NCBI GenBank assembly: GCA_913775725.1
Contig: CAJYNG010000011.1
Coordinates: 124,001-188,000 of the forward strand
Origin: an uncultured Stenotrophomonas sp.
GTDB taxonomy: Bacteria; Pseudomonadota; Gammaproteobacteria; Xanthomonadales; Xanthomonadaceae
Direction: 5' to 3'
Length of the DNA: 64,000 nt
The notes beneath the pieces were generated by a model. That model made no database searches. It was not told the DNA's origin and was given only the letters and a program-made list of their open reading frames with translations. How positions within the stretch are numbered: the stretch's first letter is position 1; each line of letters begins with the position of its first letter. The position numbers and the translations under genes are program-made. This document shows, piece by piece, positions 8,738 to 20,149 of this stretch.

Positions 8738-10693
8738 TTACAGGTTCGCTTCGGTGGTCTGGATCACGAACTTCTTGCGCATCGCGTCGATGTAGGCCTT
8801 GGCCGCAGCCATGCCGTCGATCTGGCTCAGCTGGTCCTTCAGCTGCTTCTGCTGCTCAGCGGTCACTTCCTTGATGTCGCCAGGATTGACCTTGTTCACG
8901 GCAAACAGCAGCGCGTGACCGTTGACGTCGACCTTGCCGTAGCTCGGTTTGCCCTCGCCCGGCACCGGTGCGCTGAAGATCGCGCGGTTGATTTCCGGGG
9001 TCGGCACCGGCTGGCTGCGCGGCAGACCCGGCATCGGGCTCACCTGCAGCTTCTCGCTGGCAGCCAGCGACTGCAGGGTGGCACCGGCCTTCAGCTTGGC
9101 CAGCACGGCGTCGGCGGCCTTGTCGCTGGCCTGACGCTGGCGGTCGGCACGGATCGCGGCGATCACCTGCTCACGCGCCTTGTCCAGCGGCATCGCCTGC
9201 TCCGGGGTATGCGCGGCCACGCGGATGACCACGCTGTGGTTGGTGGCACCGCCCAGGGCGATCGGATCGCTGGCGGTACCGTCCTGCACCAGCACTTCAG
9301 AGAAGGCCGCACGCAGCACGGCCGGATCAGTGGCAATACCGCTGGCGGTGGCACGGGTGATCGGACCCAGGGTCTGCAGCGGCAGGTTCACTTCCTTGGC
9401 GGCAGCGGCCAGGTCGCTCGGGCTCTTGTTGATGGCATCGACCAGACGGCCGGCCAGCTCGTTGAAGCCACGCTCGCCGTCGGCCTTCAGCTGCTCGGCG
9501 GCCAGCGTGTCACGCACTTCCTCGAACGACTTGCCTTCGCCACCACGCACCGCGGCGACCTTGATGATGTGGTAGCCGAAGTCGGTCTTCACCGGACCGA
9601 TCACGTCACCCGCCTTGGCGGCGAACAGAGCGTCTTCGAACGGCTTGACCATCGCGCCACGCTCGACCCAGCCCAGATCACCGCCCTGGTTCTTCGAACC
9701 CGGGTCTTCCGAGTTGGCCTTGGCCAGCGCCGCGAAGTCGGCACCCGCCGCCTTGGCTTCGGCAGCGATCTTGTTCGCCTTGGCTTCGGCGCCGTCACCG
9801 GTGATCAGGATATGGGCAGCCTGGCGCTGTTCCGGCGAGGTGAACTTCGCCTTCTCGTCTTCATAGCGCTTGCGCAGGGTCGCTTCATCAGCCGCGGTCG
9901 GTGCCGGCAGGTTGGCGCCGTTGATCTCGACGTATTCCAGCGACACGCTTTCGGCCTGACGGAAATCCTTGCCGTGGCTGTCGTACCACTGCTTGATCTG
10001 CGCGTCGGTGACCGGCGCGTTATCGGCCGGCACTTCCGGCAGCGCGGCCAGCTCGACGTCACGGGTTTCGCCCAGCAGTTTCAGCAGGCGCTCGGTCTCG
10101 GCCTGGGTGACGAAGCCGGAGTTCTGCAGGCCCGACGGGATCACCGACTGCTGCAGGCTCTCGCGCACCAGCTCCTGGAACTGGCTCGGGGTGCGCGGCG
10201 GATTACCACCGGCCAGGGCCAGGCGGTAGTTGTTCTCGTTGAACTTGCCATTCGCATCGAGGAAGGCCGGGATGGTCGCGATGTACTCACGCACCGCGCC
10301 ATCGCCAACCACGACACCGGCCTGCTCGCCGACCAGGCGCACGACCTGCTCGTCGATCAGCTGGTCGAGCACGGCCATCTTGTTTTCAGTGCTTTCGAAC
10401 GCGCGCGGGTCGAAGTTCTCACCCTGCTGCTGGCGCTCACGCATGCGCTCCTGCTCGAAACGCGTGCGGAAATCCTGCGAGCTGATCTCGTGGTGCTGCC
10501 ACAGCATGCGCACCGGCCACCACGACGGCGCCGAACGCCACCAGGTCGGCGGCGCGGAAACCTTGGCCACGTTCTGTGCACCAACGCCACCGAGGTAGCT
10601 GTTGTCGATCACGAACAGGAACGGAATCATCAGCAGCCCCAGGATCACGGTGACGATCCAGCCTGAGGTCTTGTCGCGGAGTTTCTGCAGCAT
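8738..10693 (-). CDS. ppiD: Periplasmic membrane-anchored peptidyl-prolyl isomerase/chaperone
   Basis: PpiD is anchored in the inner membrane at the Sec exit and helps newly exported outer-membrane proteins fold. The 651-residue protein starts [20 protein letters not shown], one N-terminal transmembrane helix (about residues 12-32). A SurA-like chaperone region follows, then a parvulin domain with [29 protein letters not shown] and [14 protein letters not shown], and a long C-terminal helical domain. A Trp-rich insertion ([20 protein letters not shown]) directly after the anchor is unusual relative to enterobacterial PpiD. Start chosen at the ATG preceding the anchor. It lies downstream of the tRNA-Asp array and hupB, the usual proteobacterial neighbourhood. 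Confidence 0.92.
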   Translation of the reverse strand: MLQKLRDKTSGWIVTVILGLLMIPFLFVIDNSYLGGVGAQNVAKVSAPPTWWRSAPSWWPVRMLWQHHEISSQDFRTRFEQERMRERQQQGENFDPRAFESTENKMAVLDQLIDEQVVRLVGEQAGVVVGDGAVREYIATIPAFLDANGKFNENNYRLALAGGNPPRTPSQFQELVRESLQQSVIPSGLQNSGFVTQAETERLLKLLGETRDVELAALPEVPADNAPVTDAQIKQWYDSHGKDFRQAESVSLEYVEINGANLPAPTAADEATLRKRYEDEKAKFTSPEQRQAAHILITGDGAEAKANKIAAEAKAAGADFAALAKANSEDPGSKNQGGDLGWVERGAMVKPFEDALFAAKAGDVIGPVKTDFGYHIIKVAAVRGGEGKSFEEVRDTLAAEQLKADGERGFNELAGRLVDAINKSPSDLAAAAKEVNLPLQTLGPITRATASGIATDPAVLRAAFSEVLVQDGTASDPIALGGATNHSVVIRVAAHTPEQAMPLDKAREQVIAAIRADRQRQASDKAADAVLAKLKAGATLQSLAASEKLQVSPMPGLPRSQPVPTPEINRAIFSAPVPGEGKPSYGKVDVNGHALLFAVNKVNPGDIKEVTAEQQKQLKDQLSQIDGMAAAKAYIDAMRKKFVIQTTEANL

Positions 10694-10840
10694 GGTGAGA
10701 ATCACAAGGCCTGATTGGCGAGCCCGGCAGTGTAACCCGCTTCGCCGCAGGGACCAAAAGCAGCATCGGCGCGGCCTGCGCCGATCTTCGCGGACCTGCG
10801 CCATCAGCACATCGGCAGGCCTGCCGGCACGGCACAAAGA

Positions 10841-10870
10841 AAAAGCCCCCGGCTTGCGCCGAGGGCTTTT
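10841..10870 (-). terminator. Terminator after the tRNA-Asp array
   Basis: AAAAGCCC and GGGCTTTT arms close a GC-rich stem. Read leftward it lies a few bases past the last tRNA-Asp and ends in a T run, before ppiD. Confidence 0.75.
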
Positions 10871-10875
10871 AAAGT

Positions 10876-10952
10876 TGGCGGAGCGGACGGGACTCGAACC
10901 CGCGACCTCCGGCGTGACAGGCCAGCATTCTAACCAGCTGAACTACCGCTCC
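10876..10952 (-). tRNA. tRNA-Asp (GTC), copy 1
   Basis: Acceptor GGAGCGG/CCGCTCC with encoded GCCA end, anticodon loop CTGTCAC giving GTC, T-loop GTTCGAGTC. The 77-nt sequence is identical in all four copies of the array. Confidence 0.96.
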
Positions 10953-11058
10953 GCGCTGAAACTTTGCAGGCGCCCAGTATATCCGAAGACTCCCTGGAAG
11001 CCCAGCCCGATGAACACTTTTTTCAAAGTTTTTTCACAGGGACTTAAGAATTCTGCAA

Positions 11059-11135
11059 TGGCGGAGCGGACGGGACTCGAACCCGCGACCTCCGGCGTGA
11101 CAGGCCAGCATTCTAACCAGCTGAACTACCGCTCC
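11059..11135 (-). tRNA. tRNA-Asp (GTC), copy 2
   Basis: Identical over 77 nt to copy 1, with the same anticodon loop CTGTCAC. It is separated from copy 1 by 106 bp. Confidence 0.96.
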
Positions 11136-11188
11136 GTTCTTGCAAAAACCTTTTCGTCTTCCTCCCGAACCTGTCGGTGAGAAGACAA

Positions 11189-11213
11189 GGCCCCCAGCTT
11201 TAGGCCGGGGGCC
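11189..11213 (-). other. Spacer hairpin in the tRNA-Asp array
   Basis: GGCCCCC/GGGGGCC stem around AGCTTTAGGCC. It is homologous to the hairpin at 11350-11372, whose stem differs but still pairs. It may be a processing signal or a partial terminator, as no T run follows. Confidence 0.5.
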
Positions 11214-11222
11214 TCGATGTAA

Positions 11223-11299
11223 TGGCGGAGCGGACGGGACTCGAACCCGCGACCTCCGGCGTGACAGGCCAGCATTCTAACCAGCTGAACTACCGCTCC
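11223..11299 (-). tRNA. tRNA-Asp (GTC), copy 3
   Basis: Identical over 77 nt to the other copies. The spacer to copy 2 is 87 bp and includes the hairpin at 11189-11213. Confidence 0.96.
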
Positions 11300-11349
11300 G
11301 CGTTGTTACCTTTTTGCTTTCAGCCGGCCTGGACCGGGAAGAAAACAAA

Positions 11350-11372
11350 GCCTCCAGCTTTTGGCCGGAGGC
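11350..11372 (-). other. Spacer hairpin in the tRNA-Asp array
   Basis: GCCTCC/GGAGGC stem around AGCTTTTGGCC. The loop is conserved relative to 11189-11213 while the stem pairs have changed together. Confidence 0.5.
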
Positions 11373-11381
11373 CTCGTTGAA

Positions 11382-11458
11382 TGGCGGAGCGGACGGGACT
11401 CGAACCCGCGACCTCCGGCGTGACAGGCCAGCATTCTAACCAGCTGAACTACCGCTCC
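11382..11458 (-). tRNA. tRNA-Asp (GTC), copy 4
   Basis: Identical over 77 nt to the other copies and first of the four in transcription order, 26 bp after tRNA-Val. Confidence 0.96.
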
Positions 11459-11484
11459 ACACTCAAACTTTTACCGCGGTGCTG

Positions 11485-11559
11485 TGGTGGGTGCTGAGGG
11501 TTTCGAACCCCCGACCCTCTCCGTGTAAAGGAGACGCTCTACCGCTGAGCTAAGCACCC
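11485..11559 (-). tRNA. tRNA-Val (TAC)
   Basis: Acceptor GGGTGCT/AGCACCC with A discriminator and encoded CCA. The anticodon stem TCTCC/GGAGA encloses TTTACAC, giving TAC. It begins only 11 bp after the hupB stop codon with no terminator between, so hupB transcripts probably read into the tRNA array. Confidence 0.95.
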
Positions 11560-11570
11560 CAGCGAGCCGC

Positions 11571-11843
11571 TTAGTTTACAGCATCCTTCAGGGCCTTACC
11601 AGCCTTGAACGACGGATTCTTCGAAGCAGCGATCTTGATGGTGTCGCCGGTCTTCGGGTTGCGGCCGGTGCGGGCAGCACGGTCGCGGACCTGGAAGGTA
11701 CCGAAGCCAACCAGGGTGACCGCATCGCCGTCCTTCAGCGCCTTGGTGACGGCAGCAACGACGGCATCGACAGCGCGGCTGGACTCGGCCTTGGTCAGGT
11801 CTGCAGCTTCAGCAACGGCATCGATCAATTCGGTCTTGTTCAT
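11571..11843 (-). CDS. hupB: DNA-binding protein HU-beta
   Basis: HU is a small dimeric nucleoid protein that bends DNA without strong sequence preference. The 90-residue protein has the complete HU fold: N-terminal helices [20 protein letters not shown], the [20 protein letters not shown] arm with the DNA-intercalating RNP segment, and the closing helix [12 protein letters not shown]. It lies downstream of lon, as in most gammaproteobacteria, with a 217-bp leader. That leader contains an AT-rich TATAAAAGC stretch on the minus strand, a candidate promoter element. Confidence 0.97.
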   Translation of the reverse strand: MNKTELIDAVAEAADLTKAESSRAVDAVVAAVTKALKDGDAVTLVGFGTFQVRDRAARTGRNPKTGDTIKIAASKNPSFKAGKALKDAVN

Positions 11844-12060
11844 TCTCTACAACTCCTTTGGCGGTGGGTTCCGCTTATTCGACAGGGAAGCAACCGCACG
11901 CCTTCTGCATGCGGCCGCCATGTGGAAACGGTTCGCCGATTCAGTCATCGCTGACAGCGATCACTCATTCGCGAGTGCTGCTTTTATACCAGCGGCCCTA
12001 CCCCCACGCAAGGTGAAAAGCCAGCAACGACGCGGGTTTCGGGCCATTGGACAGCGCGCG

Positions 12061-14511
12061 TCAATGCTTGACGCGCGCGCTTCCACTCGGTTTGGCCTTG
12101 CTGCGCACCGTGACACGTTGCGCACTCTTGCGCGCCTTCTTCGGTGCCAGCGGACGCTCCAGCGCCAGGTCCAGGACTTCTTCGATGTACTTCACCGGCA
12201 CGATCTTCAGATCGCGGGTGACGTTGGCCGGAATGTCGGCGAGATCCTTGCGGTTCTCTTCCGGGATGATGACCGTGCGGATGCCGCCGCGCAGTGCGGC
12301 CAGCAGCTTCTCCTTCAAGCCACCGATGGCGGTGACACGACCACGCAGGGTGATTTCGCCGGTCATGGCCACATCGGCACGCACCGGCACCTTGGTCAGC
12401 ATCGACACCAGCGAGGTGACCATCGCCGCACCGGCACTCGGGCCATCCTTCGGGGTAGCACCATCGGGCACGTGCAGGTGCACGTCGTGCTTCTGCAGGA
12501 AGTCGCTGTCGATGCCGAAGCCGACCGCGCGCGAACGCACCACCGACAGCGCCGCCGAGGCCGATTCCTTCATCACGTTGCCGAGCTGGCCGGTCAGGAT
12601 CAGCTGACCCTTGCCCGGCACCAGCGTCGATTCGATCTGCAGCAGATCGCCACCGACTTCGGTCCAGGCCAGGCCGGTGACCAGACCGATCTCGTTCTCT
12701 TCCTCGGCGCGGCCGAAGTCGAAACGACGCACGCCCAGGTACTTGTCCAGGTTCTTGCTGGACACGCTCACCAGCGCCTTCTTCTTCGCGCCCTTCTTCG
12801 CCTTCGGCGCCGGCTGCGGACCGGCCAGCGCGATCTCCTTCACCACCTTGCGGCAGATCTTGGCGATCTCGCGTTCCAGGTTTCGCACGCCCGATTCGCG
12901 TGTGTAGTAGCGCACGATGTCCTGGATCGCATCACTACCGATCTCCAGTTCTTCCGGCTGCAGGCCGTTGGCCTTGATCTGCTTCGGCACCAGGTAGCGG
13001 GTGGCGATGTTGAGCTTCTCGTCCTCGGTGTAGCCGGGGATGCGGATCACTTCCATGCGGTCCAGCAGCGGGCCCGGAATGTTGAGCGAGTTCGAGGTGG
13101 CCACGAACATCACTTCGGACAGGTCCAGGTCCACTTCCAGGTAGTGGTCGTTGAACGCGTTGTTCTGCTCCGGATCGAGCACTTCCAGCAGCGCCGAAGA
13201 CGGATCGCCACGGAAGTCCATCGACATCTTGTCGATCTCGTCGAGCACGAACAGCGGGTTCTTGCTGCCGACCTTGTTGAGGTTCTGCACGATGCGGCCC
13301 GGCATCGAACCGACGTAGGTACGACGGTGGCCACGGATCTCGGCCTCGTCACGCACGCCGCCCAGCGACATGCGCACGAACTTGCGGTTGGTGGCCTTGG
13401 CGATGGACTGGCCCAGCGAGGTCTTGCCCACGCCCGGCGGCCCGACCAGGCACAGGATCGGACCCTTCATCTGCTTCACGCGCGACTGCACCGCCAGGTA
13501 CTCAAGGATGCGCTCCTTGACCTTCTCCAGGCCGTAGTGGTCAGCGTCGAGGGTGTCCTGCGCGGCCTTGAGGTCCTTGCGCACCTTGCTGCGCTTCTTC
13601 CACGGCACGCCCAGCAGCCACTCCAGGTAGTTGCGCACGACGGCCGCTTCGGCCGACATCGGCGACATCTGCTTGAGCTTGTTCAGTTCGTTGCGTGCCT
13701 TGGCTTCAACGGCCTTCGGCATGCCGGCTTCGGCGATCTTGCGGGCCAGCTCTTCCAGCTCGCCCGGCGCGTCGTCCAGGTCACCCAGTTCCTTCTGGAT
13801 GGCCTTCATCTGCTCGTTGAGGTAGTACTCGCGCTGGCTCTTCTCCATCTGCGACTTCACGCGGCCGCGGATGCGCTTTTCCATCTGCTGCACGTCGATC
13901 TCGCCGTCGACCAGGCCGACCAGCATCTCCAGGCGGTCGCCCACGGCCAGGGTTTCCAGCAGGCGCTGCTTGTCGGCCAGGCGCACGCTGATGTGCGCAG
14001 CGATGGTGTCGGCCAGGCGCGCCGGCTCATCGATGCCCGCCAGCGTCTGCAGCAGTTCCGGCGGCAGCTTGCGGTTGGTCTTCACGTACTGCTCGAACAG
14101 CGACATCAGCGAGCGCGCGATCGCCTCCACCTCGCGGGCTTCGCGCTCGTCGGTGGCGTCGATCTCCACGGCCTGGCCGTGCAGCGAGCCGTTGCGCTCG
14201 TCGACGTGGGTGACCTGCACGCGCGACAGGCCTTCGACCAGCACCTTGATGGTGCCGTCGGGCAGCTTCAGCAGCTGCAGCACCTGCGCCAGCGTACCGA
14301 CCTGGTAGAGGTCGGCCGCATGCGGGTCATCGGTCTCGGCCGACTTCTGCGCCAGCAGCAGGATGCGCTTGTCCGATTCCATTGCCTGTTCGAGCGCGTG
14401 CATGGACTTGTCACGGCCGACGAACAGCGGGATGACCATGTGCGGGAACACCACTACGTCGCGCAGCGGCAGGACCGGCAGGTCGAGGGTTTCACTTGGG
14501 GAACGGGCCAT
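12061..14511 (-). CDS. lon: ATP-dependent protease La
   Basis: Lon is a homo-hexameric AAA+ serine protease that degrades misfolded and regulatory proteins in the cytosol. The 816-residue protein has the N-terminal LAN domain ([20 protein letters not shown]), the AAA+ module with Walker [12 protein letters not shown], and the C-terminal Ser-Lys protease domain with catalytic Ser in [14 protein letters not shown] Lys/Arg/Ala-rich tail ends the protein. ATG 14511 was chosen because GGAGCC precedes it; the frame is open further upstream. It is downstream of clpX, separated by the clpX terminator, and so probably has its own promoter in the 142-bp gap. Confidence 0.97.
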   Translation of the reverse strand: MARSPSETLDLPVLPLRDVVVFPHMVIPLFVGRDKSMHALEQAMESDKRILLLAQKSAETDDPHAADLYQVGTLAQVLQLLKLPDGTIKVLVEGLSRVQVTHVDERNGSLHGQAVEIDATDEREAREVEAIARSLMSLFEQYVKTNRKLPPELLQTLAGIDEPARLADTIAAHISVRLADKQRLLETLAVGDRLEMLVGLVDGEIDVQQMEKRIRGRVKSQMEKSQREYYLNEQMKAIQKELGDLDDAPGELEELARKIAEAGMPKAVEAKARNELNKLKQMSPMSAEAAVVRNYLEWLLGVPWKKRSKVRKDLKAAQDTLDADHYGLEKVKERILEYLAVQSRVKQMKGPILCLVGPPGVGKTSLGQSIAKATNRKFVRMSLGGVRDEAEIRGHRRTYVGSMPGRIVQNLNKVGSKNPLFVLDEIDKMSMDFRGDPSSALLEVLDPEQNNAFNDHYLEVDLDLSEVMFVATSNSLNIPGPLLDRMEVIRIPGYTEDEKLNIATRYLVPKQIKANGLQPEELEIGSDAIQDIVRYYTRESGVRNLEREIAKICRKVVKEIALAGPQPAPKAKKGAKKKALVSVSSKNLDKYLGVRRFDFGRAEEENEIGLVTGLAWTEVGGDLLQIESTLVPGKGQLILTGQLGNVMKESASAALSVVRSRAVGFGIDSDFLQKHDVHLHVPDGATPKDGPSAGAAMVTSLVSMLTKVPVRADVAMTGEITLRGRVTAIGGLKEKLLAALRGGIRTVIIPEENRKDLADIPANVTRDLKIVPVKYIEEVLDLALERPLAPKKARKSAQRVTVRSKAKPSGSARVKH

Positions 14512-14567
14512 GGGGGCTCCAGGGAAGGGGAAAACCGCCTCCGGGAGGGCATCTTCCGGAGACAAAA

Positions 14568-14602
14568 AAAGCCGATGGCCCCGTTATGGGGCCATCGGCT
14601 TT
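14568..14602 (-). terminator. clpX terminator
   Basis: GCCGATGGCCCC and GGGGCCATCGGC form a 12-bp-plus stem with flanking A/T runs. Leftward transcripts from clpX end in a run of T. Confidence 0.85.
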
Positions 14603-14653
14603 CAGATGCAAGGCATTCCTTGAAAATCCTTTCCAATCAACAACCTGGAAGGA

Positions 14654-15943
<1,290 letters not shown>

Positions 15944-16069
15944 GCTTCGCTTACCCAGTTACCCCACCCGCTGAACGGGGGTTCGATTCGAGAATAGCAC
16001 AGGGCCGAGGGGACACCAGTCCCGCCCGACCCTGCAGGAACGGGGCCTCCATGGCCCCGTGATGGCCGG

Positions 16070-16696
16070 TCAGCCGGCCTGGATCGACTCGTCCGGACGA
16101 CGCTCCAGGACCTGGTCGACCAGACCGTAGGCCTGCGCCTCGAAGGCGCTCTTGAAGTTGTCGCGCTCGGTGTCGCGGGCGATCGTCTCCAGCGACTGGC
16201 CGGTGTGCTTGGCCAGCACCTCGTTCAGGCGCGAACGCAGGGTCAGGATCTCACGCGCGTGGATGTCGATGTCGGTGGCCTGGCCCTGGTAGCCACCCAG
16301 CGGCTGGTGGATCATCACGCGCGAGTTCGGCAGCGCATAGCGCTTGCCGGCTTCGCCCGCGGCCAGCAGCAGGGCGCCCATCGAGGCGGCCTGGCCGATG
16401 CAGGTGGTGCTCACATTCGGCTTGATGTACTGCATGGTGTCGTAGATCGCCATGCCGGCGGTGACCACGCCACCCGGCGAGTTGATGTAGATGTTGATGT
16501 CCTTTTCCGGGTTTTCCGATTCCAGGAACAGCAACTGCGCCACCACCACGTTGGCCATGTGATCGTCGATCGGGCCCACGAGGAAGATCAGGCGCTCCTT
16601 CAACAGGCGCGAATAGATGTCGTAGGCACGCTCGCCGCGGCTGGTCTGCTCGACCACCATCGGAACCAGGTTCAGGGCTTTGGTTCGGTTGTCCAT
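16070..16696 (-). CDS. clpP: ATP-dependent Clp protease proteolytic subunit
   Basis: ClpP forms the tetradecameric serine-protease chamber that works with ClpX or ClpA. The 208-residue protein has the catalytic triad Ser105 ([10 protein letters not shown]), His130 ([10 protein letters not shown]) and Asp179 (ARDTERDN). The N-terminal axial-loop region is [21 protein letters not shown] hairpin at 16038-16061 (GGGGCC/GGCCCC) lies just beyond the stop. It is located between tig and clpX on the same strand. Confidence 0.98.
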
Positions 16697-16772
16697 TACG
16701 TGAGGTACCTATCTTGGGGGGCAACAACCCCGCGCCGGCAAAGGCGCGGGGCATCCGGTGATCCGCCCGGGC

Positions 16773-18068
16773 TTACTGGCGGATCGCGTCCTGGAACGAC
16801 AGCGTCTCTTCGGTGTGCTGGGCACGCTCGGCGATCCAGTCGATCACCTGCTCTTCCATCACACGGTTCTGCAGGCCAGACATCAGCTGGGGGTCGTTGC
16901 GGTACATCTCAATGACCTGCTCCGGCTCTTCGTAGGTCGAAGCGATCAGGCGCATCGTTTCGTTCAGGCGCTTGGCTTCCAGGCGCAGGTCGTTGATGCG
17001 GGCCACTTCACCGACCAGCAGGCCGACCAGCACGCGCTTGGCGGCCGCTTCCTTGAAGCCTTCATGGGCATCGGCCGGGATCTCGCCGACATTCTGGCCA
17101 TTGCGGCGGATCTGCTCGACCTGCTGGGCCAGCATGGCGCGGGCTTCGTTCTCGACCAGGCGCGGCGGCATTTCGACCGAAGCGTAAGCAGCGATCAGCT
17201 GCTCGCCCACTTCGCGGCGCAGGCGGTTCATCAGGGCGCCCTTCAGCTCGCGCTCCAGGTTGGCGCGGATGTCGCTGCGGAACTGCTCCACATCGCCGCC
17301 CTTCACGCCGAAGCTCTTGATGAAGGCTTCGTCGACCGCCGGCACGACCGGCTCGGAGACTTCGGCAACCTTGACGGTGACCTGCACGGTCTTACCGGCC
17401 AGCACCGGCACGCGCCAGTCAGCCGGGAACTCGACGTCCAGGGTCTTCTCTTCGCCCTTGGCCAGGCCGACCAGGCCCTTTTCAATGGTTTCGAACATCA
17501 TGCCCTGGCCGAGCACGATCGAACCCTTCTCGGTGCCCTCGGCCGGCAGGCGCTCTTCGCCGGCCTGCGACCAGGTTTCCACCGCGACCAGGTCACCGTC
17601 CTGTGCGCCGCGGCTGACCGGGGCCCAGGTACGACGCTGGTTCTGCAGGTTCTCGATCATCTGGTCGATGTCGGCGTCGGTGATCTCGGCGCTGTGGCGC
17701 ACGACGGTCAGCTTGCTGACGTCGATATCGCCGAAGTCCGGCACCACTTCCACGGTGGCCACGAAGGAGAACTCACCCTCGTCGCCCTTGTCGATGCGCG
17801 GGCTGCCGACGATGCGCAGGTCGTGCTCACGCACGGCGGCATCGAAGGTTTCGCGCAGCAGGCCGTCCAGCGCCTCACCACGGACCTGCGCGCCGAAGCG
17901 CTGCTCGATCACCTTGGCCGGCACCTTGCCCGGACGGAAACCCTTGATGCGGGTGGTACGGGCGATTTCGCCCAGGCGGCCGACGATGTGGCTCTGCAGA
18001 CGCTCTTCCGGCAGCGAGAAGCTCAGGCGGCGTTCCAGGTTGCCGGTGGATTCGATCGAAGCTTGCAT
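16773..18068 (-). CDS. tig: Trigger factor (ribosome-associated chaperone)
   Basis: Trigger factor binds ribosomal protein L23 at the exit tunnel and shields nascent chains. The 431-residue protein begins [17 protein letters not shown], with the ribosome-binding signature GFRPGKVP about residue 44. A PPIase (FKBP-like) middle domain follows ([15 protein letters not shown] to [13 protein letters not shown]), then a long helical substrate-binding C-domain. ATG 18068 gives the normal family length; the frame extends upstream into non-conserved sequence. The 76-bp gap to clpP contains a CCCGCGCC/GGCGCGGG hairpin (16727-16750) that could partly terminate tig mRNA. Confidence 0.97.
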   Translation of the reverse strand: MQASIESTGNLERRLSFSLPEERLQSHIVGRLGEIARTTRIKGFRPGKVPAKVIEQRFGAQVRGEALDGLLRETFDAAVREHDLRIVGSPRIDKGDEGEFSFVATVEVVPDFGDIDVSKLTVVRHSAEITDADIDQMIENLQNQRRTWAPVSRGAQDGDLVAVETWSQAGEERLPAEGTEKGSIVLGQGMMFETIEKGLVGLAKGEEKTLDVEFPADWRVPVLAGKTVQVTVKVAEVSEPVVPAVDEAFIKSFGVKGGDVEQFRSDIRANLERELKGALMNRLRREVGEQLIAAYASVEMPPRLVENEARAMLAQQVEQIRRNGQNVGEIPADAHEGFKEAAAKRVLVGLLVGEVARINDLRLEAKRLNETMRLIASTYEEPEQVIEMYRNDPQLMSGLQNRVMEEQVIDWIAERAQHTEETLSFQDAIRQ

Positions 18069-18257
18069 GTTGACTCCTGCCACCGGTGGCCCACGCCCCC
18101 GGCTCGATGATTGGGATGAAACGGTTGTAAGGACACGACGTCTTGGACGCGCCTGCTTGCCGCAGCCCTTTAGTTTCGCCCAATTTCGCCTGCACTGCCA
18201 GCGCGTGCCGGTCAAGGGGGCGTCGATGGCCCGATCAGGGCGGGGACAGGCCGGCAC

Positions 18258-18342
<85 letters not shown>

Positions 18343-18441
18343 GTGGCCGGCTCAGGCGCATATTGTCGCAGGCGATGGCGGGAAGCGGAAGGCCTGCACA
18401 AAACTGAATATGGAAATTCGCGCGCAGCCCGCGCGTCCGGA

Positions 18442-18474
18442 CCGCCCCGGCGAGCCCCCACTCATCCGGGGCGG
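18442..18474 (-). terminator. Hairpin at the 3' end of the small lipoprotein gene
   Basis: CCGCCCCGG and CCGGGGCGG form a perfect 9-bp stem 7 bp past the stop codon. No T run follows, so termination is only likely. Confidence 0.45.
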
Positions 18475-18480
18475 CGGGAT

Positions 18481-18849
18481 TCAGTGCTGCGACCTGGCCT
18501 TGACCGGTGCTGTATCAGCCCCCTGCTCGGCCGCAGCATCCACCTTGCGGATCTCCACGCCCCCGTCGTCGGTGCGCCGCAGGGCCATCGACTCCGGCGT
18601 GGCCTTGCGCACATCCATCGAACCATCCGCATTGCGCTGCACGTCCACCGCGTCGGGCAGGACCTCCCCTTCCGCAGGCTGGGCCGGCTGCATCTGCATG
18701 GCCTCACTGACCGGGCGCGCAGGAATGCTGTCCGTGCCGGCATCGCGTTCGACGGTCTGCGCGGGATCATTGGCCGGCGTGCAGGCAGCCAGCGCCATCA
18801 ACGCGAAGGGAACCCACAGCGTGCGGTGCAATCGATTGATATCAGCCAT
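18481..18849 (-). CDS. Small predicted lipoprotein, unknown function
   Basis: The 122-residue protein begins MADINRLHRTLWVPFALMAL and continues with a lipobox LAAC, so it should be lipidated and sent to the cell envelope. The mature part is short and acidic, with repeated Val-Arg-Lys patterns (GSMDVRKATPESMALRR; GGVEIRKVDAAAEQGAD), and has no recognisable domain. GAAGGAAG lies 6 bp before ATG 18849, which decides this start over the ATG two codons upstream. It sits between tRNA genes and may be transcribed alone; a SMAG-like palindrome lies upstream at 18986. Confidence 0.72.
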   Translation of the reverse strand: MADINRLHRTLWVPFALMALAACTPANDPAQTVERDAGTDSIPARPVSEAMQMQPAQPAEGEVLPDAVDVQRNADGSMDVRKATPESMALRRTDDGGVEIRKVDAAAEQGADTAPVKARSQH

Positions 18850-18985
18850 CAACATCTTCCTTCGTGCATGCGCCATCGGCGCGGAAGATCCATTGGGTGC
18901 GATACAGGACGCAATGCGGTGAGAAGCAGCGCACAGCATTGAAAACACTGATGACGCGTATGCCCCTGATTTCAGCATCGCTTCA

Positions 18986-19009
18986 GTAGATCCACGCCAT
19001 GCGTGGATG
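18986..19009 (+). repeat. SMAG-like GTAG palindrome
   Basis: GTAGATCCACGCCATGCGTG, the same sequence as the element at 4684-4707. Confidence 0.75.
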
Positions 19010-19065
19010 ACATGCGGCCGGGCGTGCAGGCATCCGCATGCTCAACCCGGCGCACAGACAAGAAA

Positions 19066-19093
19066 AAAGCCACTTGGCGAACCAAGTGGCTTT
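19066..19093 (-). terminator. Terminator of tRNA-Lys copy 1
   Basis: AAAGCCACTTGG and CCAAGTGGCTTT pair around CGAA. Leftward transcripts end in a T run just after the tRNA. Confidence 0.85.
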
Positions 19094-19097
19094 CGTC

Positions 19098-19173
19098 TGG
19101 TGGGCTGTCAAGGATTCGAACCTTGGACCTATTGATTAAGAGTCAACTGCTCTACCAACTGAGCTAACAGCCC
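19098..19173 (-). tRNA. tRNA-Lys (CTT), copy 1
   Basis: Acceptor GGGCTGT/ACAGCCC, encoded CCA, anticodon loop CTCTTAA giving CTT. It differs from copy 2 by one compensated acceptor pair. Confidence 0.95.
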
Positions 19174-19339
19174 GAAATCGGGGCGCGAATTATCACCCGA
19201 TCCGCTCGGAGGGTGCAAGCACTTTTTTCAACGTCGTTGAATCCAGTACCGCGATCCCGCTGCCACTGCAGACCCACGCCAGGCGAGATTTCTGCAGTGC
19301 GTGATCCAATGAAACCAAAGGGTCACACTTATAAGAAAA

Positions 19340-19365
19340 AAGCCACCTGGCGTACCAGGTGGCTT
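19340..19365 (-). terminator. Terminator of tRNA-Lys copy 2
   Basis: AAGCCACCTGG and CCAGGTGGCTT pair around CGTA. It matches the first tRNA-Lys terminator except for one compensated base pair. Confidence 0.82.
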
Positions 19366-19371
19366 CTGTCT

Positions 19372-19447
19372 TGGTGGGCCGTCAAGGATTCGAACCTTGG
19401 ACCTATTGATTAAGAGTCAACTGCTCTACCAACTGAGCTAACGGCCC
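19372..19447 (-). tRNA. tRNA-Lys (CTT), copy 2
   Basis: Acceptor GGGCCGT/ACGGCCC, encoded CCA, anticodon loop CTCTTAA giving CTT. Confidence 0.95.
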
Positions 19448-19526
19448 GTGAAACTCAGACGCACATTGTAGCGTGCTTTCTGTTTATTGCAATACCGTTT
19501 CGGCTGCGCCGATGCGGTTGAATCAG

Positions 19527-19604
19527 TGGGGTGGCTGAGGGGATTCGAACCCCCGACCACCGGAATCACAATCCGGTACTCTAACCAACTGAGCTACAGC
19601 CACC
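19527..19604 (-). tRNA. tRNA-His (GTG)
   Basis: The acceptor GTGGCTG/CAGCCAC has an extra 5' G facing a C discriminator, the tRNA-His identity element. The anticodon stem CCGGA/TCCGG encloses TTGTGAT, giving GTG. CCA is encoded. Confidence 0.95.
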
Positions 19605-19776
19605 ACTGAAACTTTTGCTCCACCGCCAAGACCACCGGCACTGGAACTTCAAACCTTTGCTGGGGGACTGTCACCGAAGTTCCGGTCCGCCGAAGCGAGT
19701 CCGATATTCTGGTGGAGTCTTTACCCTTTTGCAAGCACTTCTTCACATCCGCCGATGCGATCCCGGTGCTCGCCAA

Positions 19777-19853
19777 TGGCGCGCCCGACAGGAATCGAAC
19801 CTGTAACCGCCGGCTTAGAAGGCCGGTGCTCTATCCAGTTGAGCTACGGGCGC
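19777..19853 (-). tRNA. tRNA-Arg (TCT)
   Basis: The 5' acceptor strand GCGCCCG pairs with CGGGCGC, followed by an encoded CCA. The anticodon stem CCGGC/GCCGG encloses CTTCTAA, giving TCT for AGA codons, which are rare in this GC-rich genome. Confidence 0.94.
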
Positions 19854-19892
19854 CCGAACCGGAACGGTGTCCAATCCGACGTGGCGTGGGAT

Positions 19893-19969
19893 TGGTCGGG
19901 GTAGAGGGATTCGAACCCCCGACATCCTGCTCCCAAAGCAGGCGCGCTACCAGACTGCGCTATACCCCG
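19893..19969 (-). tRNA. tRNA-Pro (TGG)
   Basis: Acceptor CGGGGTA/TACCCCG with encoded CCA. The anticodon stem CCTGC/GCAGG encloses TTTGGGA, giving TGG. It is first in transcription order of the Pro-Arg-His-Lys-Lys series. Confidence 0.95.
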
Positions 19970-20149
19970 GTCTTGCAATCCCCTCGGGTCAGGCCCGGGG
20001 AGTCGTTCATTGTGGCCAAGCACATCGCGAACTGTCAACGCAGGCGAGACCGGCCATGAAACCGCCACGGCGCCATGCGTGGTCATCGGCTATGCTCACG
20101 GTCATCGGCCGGATGGCCGTCCCGACCTTCATTCGCACGGAGAACACGC

